From contig JAJEKV010000027.1 in NCBI GenBank assembly GCA_021234155.1, positions 16,398,891 to 16,462,890 on the forward strand: DNA of 64,000 bases, written 5' to 3'. The translations under genes and the position numbers were made by a program. A model generated the notes under the pieces. The model searched no databases. It saw nothing but the letters and a program-made list of their open reading frames with translations, and was not told the DNA's origin. Numbering within the stretch: the stretch's first letter is position 1; every line of letters begins with the position of its first letter. Positions 55,880-64,000 of this stretch are shown here, in pieces. The stretch is from Isoetes taiwanensis. Taxonomy: Eukaryota > Streptophyta > Lycopodiopsida > Isoetales > Isoetaceae.

Positions 55880-57501
55880 AAGAACATCGTGGCAAATACC
55901 ATTTTCAACATTTTCCCCTTTTCGTCGCAGGCACAATGTATTGAATTGGTAGATTATTGAAAGTTTGTTATGAATCAACCAATGAGCCACATTGGACATA
56001 CATGTGGAGTAAAGAATTGTCCCAGCTATGCTTTTACCTAATGGAACTAGAAACGTGTGCTTGGCGATGCCGGGCATCAGTTGTGGGCATGCAGAATGGA
56101 TATATCATATATATAATAGAGTTTGCAGACAATGGTTAAATGTAAGATACAAAATAACAATAATAATAATGATAATAATAATGTTTTAATGCCCTCGGGG
56201 GCCTTGAAGGCCATGGAGCCTAAATACAACTACCTTTTTTTACCATATCTCAATGGAACATGAGTAGTACAATATGGTACAAATAATATAACTAAAATGG
56301 GGTTTGGTATAAATGGCATGTCCCATGTGGAAGAAAACCCAATTGTCAAAAACCATGTGGACTTATGATAAAGCAAAACCTATTTGTCCAGGTAGGTTGT
56401 GCTTGCAAGCCTTACATGGTAGACAAGGCATGGTTTAGTATAGGTATAATGCTGTAATTAATGGAATACTTTTCAATACCTTTAAAATCAAAATCTATAT
56501 TCGGCTTCCATATTTGTACTACATCCATTAATGCCAAATAATCACATTAGTACTCAATGAAATGTCAACAATGCATCAAAACATTCATGTGCACTGGTTA
56601 ACAATGTTGAGAACACATTATCAATGTGAAAGGTAGTAGTCATGCATAAGTTGGACAAATGGTAAGATTTGTAGCTGTACTTGATTATCTAAAAAGACAG
56701 CCATTGAAAGGATCCATTTTAGTCAAAGCAAATACTCCTCCAAGTTCTTTGCTACTTGAACCTGTCTATAAAACATTGGCTTAGAGGTTAAATACACAAT
56801 GATCTAAATTTTCATTGTCGCATATATCTGAGAAGTTTCAGAGTTCATATAGAATGTCTTGAAAGCATAAGAGATAAACCTTTACTGTTACATAGTACAA
56901 ACTGTTTATCTGCATGTTCCATGGCACGATCCTCTTTTAGTTCTAGTTCCTAGAATAATATCATAGAATTAATTTACATACAAGGAAGTACAACAAATGA
57001 TAATTCTTTCCTTGTAGCATCCTATGAATCCGCTCCAATCTGGAAAATATCCATCCTTGCGAAGACCTTTATAGTTTCCAGGAATCAGATAATAGTGAAC
57101 TGTTACTCTCAAAACTTGGTACATAGTGGAGTAAAGAAGGGACACCTTTAAAATTGCATCTCTCACAGGCCTAAACTCGTGACTAATACCCTGATCTTCT
57201 TGTCTGCCCTCAAGCACTTCAATTTACCTATAAGTTAATATTCTAGCAATCTTATAACAAAAACTTATAATACCAGAACTGCAAACATAAATCATCTGGC
57301 CAGACAACATAATAAAGCACTTCTAAAAATGTAAATTGGCAACTCCTTCTATGTGACAGCTCAAATTGAAGTAGCACATGAAGGTGCCTAAGTATATGAA
57401 TATGAAGTAAAACGCTCCAAATGCTGGCAGCTTTGTAATATCATCGTCTTTATTTTCACCTCTGTTCAAGCAGAATTTGCAACCCTATTTTGATATTTTT
57501 T
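55880..57501. other. Intergenic, (AAT)n microsatellite, no assigned gene
   Basis: A short AAT repeat lies at about 56155-56182. The minus-strand ORF at 56969-57217 includes possible spliced pieces, but I recognise no protein. Nothing else is supported. Confidence 0.45.
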
Positions 57502-58060
57502 CACTACAAGGGATCGTCGACGTCCAACGACGTCGCGTCGTCGATGAACGACGGATCGTCGTCGTTGATCGACGACATCGTCGTTCAACGACGACAACGT
57601 CGTTTCGACGTCGTTCAACGACGGTCATCAGGGCTGACGTGTCGGATTTGCCTGCGTGGCATGGGTACTGCTGCCAAGCTGGCAGGCCTGCGTGTCAAAC
57701 ACGTCAGCTAAACGTCGTTCAACGACGTTTCACAGAGCTGACGTCGCGCCGCGTCATGCGTGGAAATGGGCAGGCGTTGCCAAAGGCGGGTACCAAGGCG
57801 TGTCAAGACGCGCGCCCGCGCCGCCGTTGAACGACGTTAGTAATAACGCCGACGCGTCACGCCCGCTGCGTGGCATGGTGCCGGTGCCAAGGGCTCGCTG
57901 CGTGTCAAGACGCCGCAAATATGCCGCCGTTGAACGACGCAGTAATAACGGCGACGTCCGTCACGCCCTGCGTGGCATGGTGCCGGTGCCAAAGTCGCCC
58001 GCCCGCTGCGTGCGGACATCGTCGGCTTAAACGTCGTTAAACGACGTGACACAGAGGATT
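57502..58060. mobile_element. CACTA-type transposon end 1 with ACGTCGTT-AACGACGT palindromes
   Basis: CACTACAAGGGATCGTCGAC at 57502 matches the CACTACAAGAAAA-type end of plant CACTA (En/Spm) elements. It is followed by dense CpG-rich palindromes (CGTCGTTCAACGACG and variants, more than ten copies to 58045) and a tandem unit with TGGCATGGTGCCGGTGCCAA at 57871 and 57973 (102 bp apart). Such subterminal repeats bind the transposase. The matching CTTGTAGTG end was not found in the window. Related palindromes recur at 58620-58810. Confidence 0.65.
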
Positions 58061-58084
58061 TTTTTTTTTTTTTTGCCAAATAAA

Positions 58085-58108
58085 AACCCTAACCCTAACC
58101 CTAACCCT
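58085..58108. repeat. Short telomere-like hexamer run (AACCCT)4
   Basis: Four perfect AACCCT units are flanked by A-rich sequence just inside the CACTA subterminal palindromes. The unit is the hexamer TTAGGG type, not the plant heptamer TTTAGGG. It is too short to be a telomere remnant with any certainty. Confidence 0.7.
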
Positions 58109-58185
58109 ACATCCACGTTATAAGTGGATCCATCAGTAGCTGCTGTTATTCTTATTTTTTGAGTGTTCTTCCCTATCTTGCTATA

Positions 58186-58350
58186 ATGGTCCGGCAGTTG
58201 AAGACCACCTTCGCGCGATATGTTCCTTCTAGCAGTAATCCTCCTCCTCCAAGGGAAGACAACTCCAGCAACCCCCCTGCTTCTCCCGCTGAGAACCCTC
58301 CCTTCACCATCGTGGCAAAGATGAGTGAAAATGAGCTTCGATTGCACTAA
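58186..58350 (+). CDS. Small Pro/Ser-rich ORF inside the CACTA-like element
   Basis: This 54-codon ORF starts MVRQLKTTFARYVPSSSN, then Pro/Ser-rich sequence, and ends VAKMSENELRLH. It follows the subterminal palindromes at the place where a first transposon exon could start. No family was recognised. Confidence that it is translated is low. Confidence 0.25.
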   Translation: MVRQLKTTFARYVPSSSNPPPPREDNSSNPPASPAENPPFTIVAKMSENELRLH

Positions 58351-58619
58351 CATCCGGGCGTTCCATGCGGGAACGACGCCACCGAGCCAAACAAAGAGAA
58401 AACGACATTAATGGTGCGGATAATGATGCAAATGGTTGCATCAAACCGCCACGCCCCGGGATGGACATAAGTAATGTATAAGCTTTTTTATGAATGGAAA
58501 CAATAAGTTTTTTTTATCTATTTGTGTTGTCGTTGTATAAGCTTATTTTATGAATGGGAACAATCGGTATTTTTATTTATTTGTGTTATTTGTATTGTAT
58601 GTTGTTTCGTTATGTTAAA

Positions 58620-58812
58620 CAATCACGGTTGGTCGTTTAACGGCGTTATGATCATTTGACGTCGTTAAACGGCGTTATGATCATCGGCGTGGCATATGAG
58701 GGGGCATCGACGGGCGCAAAGGCGATGTGGCATGCCTAGGTGTCGACGGCGTCGCCGCCTTGGCGTCGTAAACGACGTCACACGACGACGTCGATAAACG
58801 ACGTCAAATATG
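58620..58812. repeat. Second block of GTCGTTTAACGGCGTT-type palindromes
   Basis: GTTTAACGGCGTTATGATCA occurs twice (about 58637 and 58667), with ACGTCGTTAAACGGCG, AAACGACGTCACACGACGACG-like words and GATAAACGACGTC near 58790. These resemble the palindromes at 57.5-58.05 kb and suggest the same element continues or that a partial copy is nested. Confidence 0.6.
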
Positions 58813-60230
58813 GCGGGAACCCTACCGCTTCGGGTTATTTACTTGTTATTTTCACTCGTTTGTTTGGATTTTTTGCTCGTGGGTCTTCATAAGGTAAGAT
58901 CTACGCTTTAATCTTTGTGTTAGAGTTAAACACCTCCAAATGCTAATAGATTAGAAGATTGAATCTTGAAAGTATGTTAAAAACTTGAGGGATGCATGAT
59001 CAAGGTAATCGGTCGGTTCCATCTCGAATGGAGAAGACTAGATGTATCGGGTTTATGCACCTCGTAGCGTAAGTTTCAATCTTCATAGATTACAAAAGAT
59101 TTGAAAGGTTGCGTGAATATAAGGTAATCGGCGACTCCATTTCAAATGGAGAGGACTAGATGTATCGGGCTTCGAGGCACCCTTCAATCAAATGCTTTCT
59201 AAATATCATAAACGTTGTATGAATCAATCTTAAGAATAAACATTTGATAAAATCATGAAAAAACATGGATATTTATATTTATTATATTATTACATGGTTT
59301 TTATTAATATTTGTATTGTTTACTAGAAAAACAACATGGACCTAACGCCGGAAGGAATTTGAACGTAAAGTGAGACGTAAAGCTTTGAGAAAGTTACATG
59401 GCGACTTGCGCAAGAATGTTACCCCAACAATTGCCACAAATAGTCCAATTAGACCCAAAGTGGACCTAGTCTTCCTAGAGGTCGGGTGGTGTGCATGAAA
59501 TGAATGCCACCGATGTATGTACCATAAACATGTTTGAATGATTAGTTAACTTTATATCTTGATGTTACTTTTTTTTTGCGCTTTGTAGCGGTTATATTGC
59601 AATTGTTCGATGTGCAAAGGACAAATAAAACGGATGAGAAAGACCGCCCCTCGACCATGTTGAGAAATATGGTGAATGCCCGACAAATCCAAAGGTTTCT
59701 CGGACGCACATGTGGGGTATTCCAACGAGGTATAATACATGAATCTTATGAACTCGAATCAACTACTCTCATGTACTTGAATCGATGTCTTAACTTAGTT
59801 TGCTTTGTATTTTGTTAGGAAGAAATTGAGAATGAAGTGAGCTCGAAGCAGTATATAGATTTTGGGGTTATGTTGTCATTGGAAGTAGATGATGTTGATA
59901 CTATGAATGCGTTCATAGAAAACCCTACAAAAAGAAAGCCATCAACTTCCTCAAAGAGTATCCCATTACGTGATAGAACTCGTCGTGCAATGGCCGTTGC
60001 CAAGATTGGAGGGAATGACAATGTTCATCAAAATTGGAATGTACTAGATCATGTCGAAGAAAATAATCTTCCACCTTCACTAGTCCATTTGGTCCAAACC
60101 CTTTACGGATAAAGATCAGAAGAAATTCAATGCATGGCCTAGAGGCAAGCCAATTATTTATGGGGAGCAATTTACATATTGGGGTAGGCAAGATACATGA
60201 TTAAAAATAGTCGGGTCCCCCGGTCCGGCC
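58813..60230 (+). other. Probable transposon interior, frames broken
   Basis: A plus-strand repeat of about 120 bp (GATGTATCGGG, CCAT-TC-AATGGAGA-GACTAGATG) occurs at about 59009-59050 and 59130-59170. ORFs at 59576-59818 and 59837-60112 encode basic, Lys/Arg-containing segments (RPSTMLRNMVNARQIQRFLG; NPTKRKPSTSSKSIPLRDRT) with no known domain. They could be exons of a transposon gene. I could not join them. Confidence 0.35.
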
Positions 60231-60239
60231 TCGATTATA

Positions 60240-60560
60240 TATTATGACTAGTGTGAAAGTCAAAGATGGTACGACTGTTCCTTTAATGCCATATGTAGGT
60301 CCTGAATATAACTCAGACACTTGACATAAATTGAGTAAGCATCAGTGGCGCATGCTCATCTATGGCCTAAATTCAAATGCACGAACAATATCCAAGCCCA
60401 GTGACTACGCAAGCTTCACATATATTGATGGTCGTCCTCAGTTGCATGGAAACCTTGCTGCTTTTATTAATAGCTCTATCGAGAATCCTGAAGCTACCAA
60501 TTGTGAATTTGTCGAGGCAAACAAAGACCAAGAAGATTTTTTTAGCCGTAAAATTGACGG
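60240..60560 (+). pseudogene. SET-like ORF fragment interrupted by a CACTA end
   Basis: The frame reads KVKDGTTVPLMPYVGPEYNS, a TGA, then HKLSKHQWRMLIYGLNSNAR and ASFTYIDGRPQLHGNLAAFI with NSSIENPEATNCEFVE. The GN-AAFIN---NPE-TNCEF pattern recalls the GN-ARFINHS-NPNCE stretch of SET-domain methyltransferases, but the key Asn-His is not conserved, so the call is tentative. The frame runs straight into CACTACAAGAG at 60561, which looks like an insertion point. The origin could be a captured host gene or a transposon-encoded protein. Confidence 0.35.
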
Positions 60561-60850
60561 CACTACAAGAGAATGCATGTTCTGCGTCAGAAAAATCGTC
60601 AGTAGTCTTCACAAAACAGACAACTGCCTGGACCCTACTGGCTGACGATTTATCTGACGATTTTTACCTGACGATTTCGCGTCAGAAAAATCGTCTGAAA
60701 AATCGTCAACAAAATCGTCAGCTTTCTGACGATTAAGCGTCAGAAAAATCGTCAAGGTTCGTCACAATTAACGTCAGAAAAATCGTCAGAAAGAAGGTCA
60801 AAAAAATCGTCAGAAAAAATGTCGAAAAAATCGTCAAATTTTTTTTTACC
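60561..60850. mobile_element. CACTA-type transposon end 2 with GTCAGAAAAATCGTCA repeats
   Basis: CACTACAAGAGAATGCATG at 60561 is a CACTA-type terminus. The next 280 bp contain about a dozen copies of TCGTCAGAAA/TGACGATTT words in both orientations, a classic subterminal array, ending in a T-run at 60838. The repeat word is unrelated to that of end 1, so these are two different families. The other terminus was not seen before 64000. Confidence 0.7.
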
Positions 60851-63800
60851 AATTTTGTCAGGTTTTCGTCTATTTACCTTTTGTTTGGATTTACATTTTG
60901 TTTGCAAATTGAAATTTTTATTGATATGCACTATGCCTGCATTTTCAATTACACAGCTTGTAATGCAGCTTGTAATGCTGATGAAGTCTAAGATGAATTT
61001 AGGCTACAAGTTATAAAGAAATAAAAGCATAAGTAAAACAAAAACTCCTTTATTTAAATCCAGTCACAAGTTACAGTTACATGTAATAACGATCTTTACA
61101 ATGCCATGCTAACAATGCGCTTCCTCTGCTTCCAACATTACAATCTTTGGCCTTCACTCACTTTCTGAACTCTATCGTAAATTGCACCTCCTCTAATAAC
61201 TTGTCTTTACACCTCCTGTAATTTGCCTGATTCTATAGTGCAGTCAGTACTAGCAAAAAACAACCATAACACAAAATCAATCCATTACCTTTTAAACTTT
61301 GATATAGACATGTACATCTTGCAGACCCATGAAGAAAAAATATGTACATCAGATCTGCAGTGCAGGACAGGACAAAAGTGATTTATGTCTAAATACTTGA
61401 GATCTATAACACTCAAATCACCATCTCAAAAAAACCTAATAAGCATTAAACAGGAGAGCATATGCAGATATTAGTGGAGATTTGGAAGATCAATGCTGAC
61501 ACATCAAACTGTAAATCACGCTTCAGCAGCAGATATTGGTGCCTGCACAGGCTATTAAAGGCTTTTAATACCATTTTGTTATTGCTTAATTTAATTTAAT
61601 TTAAGGTCAGCTAACAGTCCTTATACTGCTTCAGCAAACAAAGTTTAAAAATATTTGGCCTTATGCATAAACAATTTAAGTCATAAACTCGAATTAGTTG
61701 TACCAGCATAGGCTATAAGGTCAGCCTAAGCTACAGGAACAGCAAGTTAAAGTTGCCATGGGATTGAAAAATCTGTCAGTGTTTCTTGGGGGTCATTGTG
61801 TCTATAAGGAGGCCATATTCCTAAAGTTCGGAATCAGAATATATGGCACTATGCATCAAATGACCCACAAAAACACATTTGCCCTAAAAGCAGGATAGAA
61901 CATAGCAACAGAGAAATAATTCTAGCCAAACTCAAGTTACCTGCCATTTGCTGTTGCATCCGCGTATCTTGTAACATTTTAAAAATAATTGTGATAAACT
62001 TTTGAATGAGAAATTTTGAAACGCCATAAAGAACCTGATTATGGACGCTCCTTCCACATCTGTGAGTTGCGCCGGTGAGTTGATCCTTTTGTGGCTAAGA
62101 ATACATAAATTTTGCTTCATACAGAATGCCTCTAAGCAGATCAGATCATGCCCTGAAAATTTAAATGAGCACAAGCACAGAAGTTAAGAGAACAAGGTCG
62201 CTTACAGAAAACATTTTTCTTTAGATAGATTTTGCCAAAACCTAGCTTGTTACCAGGGTGATCCAATACATTGGGCGGCAGCATCATTTCGGCCAGAGCC
62301 CAAACCTGTTAGCAGACTCCGCCAAACCAGTATAAGAGCGAAAAATGAATCAGGTCGGCTACTTAGGCCATGCCTAATCCGGCAACATACGCTCTATTTC
62401 TGTGCTTCCGCAAAAACCCTAGAAGCAAAAACGAATTAGGGTTTCAAAGCAATATTCGAACCATGAATATTTTCATACATCTCTTGTGCACATCCAAAAA
62501 CCAAGGCATATCCACTAAAATAACTTTTGGAGGAGCTCGTTTGAGAACAAGCGATTCCACTATAATAAATTTTCGAAGAATCATTTTCCCAAGTGACCCA
62601 AGCAAATCATATTTTTAATGCCACAATTTACCACCAAAGAAGAACTTTGGGCAAGTTCATGTCTCTTGCAACTTGTACAAATAACGAGGTATTTGCCATA
62701 AACACCTTATTGCTTTTACATCTAATTTTTTATTTTTTTTTCTTTACTTGCTTTTGCATAGATGCCTTAGTCAATTGAGCACATATAAGAGCCAGCATTT
62801 AAGAGCTCAATAGAGACCACCTTGTGCAATAACAAGTTTATTGACCTAGATACCTTTTGCTATTTAAAAGCAAACAAGTGCAAAAAAATGCCAAAGTGTG
62901 AGATTCTCGTTTGTTCGCAAAGAAATTCTTTAACTTCACGTTTGTTCGCAGAATTCTCCAAAGCTTCAAAGACAAATCTCTGTTGGCGCCATAGTCAAAC
63001 AACCGGGGAAAAGGAAGGGGGTAATTTGGTTTCGAATCTCGCCCCTTCCCCCAGTGGTTAAAGGGATTAAAAGTTAATTATTATTGAAGGCATGTATTCA
63101 AGACTATTTGTCTTTGTATTTTTGCCGTATTCGCTTGTTAAGGTATTTAGACGTCTTCGACCATGGTCTGGAGGAGTTAAAATAACCCAATAAGACCATG
63201 GGAAACAATTTGGTGCAAGGCAAATTCGAGTGAAGTCACCTACCCAAGGTTTTTAACCACGAAAAATGAACTTATAGATTTTTCTAGGGAAGCCCTTGAG
63301 CCACAAATGCAACGTGGGACCATGCAAAAATATTTAAAGTAGGGGGCATGGCACAAGGGTATAAAATGGTAATGAAAGCATGGAGATAAAAAAATAATAT
63401 GGCAAGGGGAATAATTCTAAGGGTTATGCATAGGAAATTAAGAAAATGGTTTGGCAAAAGTATTCAAGGAGTGGATTCATGGCAAAATGGTGAACATGGG
63501 ATAAAAATATGGTATGGGTGTATGGATGGAAATAATGGCTAGGGGATTATGGCATGTAGGGGCAAGTTCAAGAATGAATAGGAAATGGAAATAAAAGGAG
63601 CAAGGTGATGCTAAAATTTGAGATACCATGACAAGGGGTCTTCCAAACTTCAACATAGTGACTTCCAAACAAAGCTTCTACAAAGCAATTAAATGGGAGG
63701 AAGGTTTAGAATGCTAGTGGTCAACTCTTCTATTGATTCAACCATCATAATTATTACATTTTATAGAACCTACATTTATCCATAGGGTTCACAAAACCAA

Positions 63801-64000
63801 AAGGTTAATTACCAAGTAAGTAATGCAGAGAGGTTTTCAAATGGAGGTTACACCGAACAAACCATAACTAAAGCTAGCCAAAAGGCTATGTTTTTCAACC
63901 ATATAACTTAATCAAACTTGAGTCAATTATACACCACGGAAGAGATCTATAAGAGAGCTTTCCAATGGATCAATTGTTATGATTTATTTAAAAAAAACAA
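60851..64000. other. No gene recognised
   Basis: This is likely interior or flank of the second CACTA-type element and older repeats. ORFs are short, overlapping and without motifs. GGTTTCGAATCTCGCC near 63027 has a tRNA B-box-like look but no A box or cloverleaf around it. From about 63300 the plus strand is rich in ATGGCA-type words, as some plant LTRs are, but no partner copy is in the window. Confidence 0.45.

Noticed and set aside
57477-57830. Arg-rich ORFs across the CpG palindromes
   Set aside because: They are produced by translating CGTCGT repeats; the DNA is a subterminal array, not a gene.

Overview
The window looks like nuclear DNA of a land plant with a repeat-rich genome. It carries a multi-exon RecQ helicase of the plant SIM type, a plastid pyruvate dehydrogenase E1-beta gene with a transit peptide, Raf-like kinase and lipoxygenase fragments, an organellar-type LSU rRNA fragment, GT-AG introns and many plant-type transposons. 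The transposase with a QxDNC...VGHTHDDID signature is a kind I associate with mosses, lycophytes and ferns, so a non-seed plant is plausible. The sequence alone does not fix the species.

Layout. 1-5.1 kb: AT-rich DNA with short repeats, an antisense LSU rRNA fragment (about 3113-3338) and a small MITE (3690-3836). 5.12-17.33 kb: a complete-looking Ty3/gypsy-type LTR retrotransposon with about 2.49-kb LTRs and a 5-bp GGGCC target duplication. It lies inside a 94-bp tandem repeat. gag is intact, pol is broken, and an RNase H-like segment sits between protease and reverse transcriptase. 17.5-20.0 kb: LINE remains. 20.4-29.0 kb: what I read as a two-gene DNA transposon. A plus-strand DUF8039-like plus DDE-transposase-like gene (20.9-23.9 kb) converges on a minus-strand gene (25.1-28.6 kb) that encodes a ParB-like domain and a DNA-methyltransferase-like fold. 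Arrays of GATCGC-n4-GCGATC palindromes lie upstream of both genes. A second, truncated copy begins near 30.0 kb and is cut off by a GC-rich LINE (about 31.1-33.25 kb).

33.7-41.5 kb: the RecQ helicase gene (RECQSIM type). It has 15 exons that I could join in frame to 761 codons, and its 3.4-kb third intron holds LINE debris. 42.5-49 kb: transposon and gene-fragment debris, including GGAAGGGTTTCC repeats, a Ulp1-like protease piece, a Raf-like kinase pseudogene, a lipoxygenase pseudogene, two LINE 3' ends and a 509-bp MITE. 50.0-51.6 kb: plastid PDH E1-beta, intact from its second exon on, with a frame change in the transit-peptide region. 52.0-52.4 kb: a decayed copy of RECQSIM exons 6-7 with their introns. 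52.7-55.9 kb: an uncharacterised ORF, a 1.2-kb segment between 25-bp direct repeats, and a GC-rich Helitron-type helicase fragment. 57.5-60.9 kb: two CACTA-type ends with different subterminal repeats, one inserted into a SET-like ORF fragment. 61-64 kb: no gene recognised.

Only RECQSIM (genome maintenance) and PDH E1-beta (plastid acetyl-CoA supply) look like working host genes. Nearly everything else is mobile DNA at different stages of decay. The observation most worth following is the ParB-like/methyltransferase-like transposon gene next to its regularly spaced GATC-bounded palindromes.
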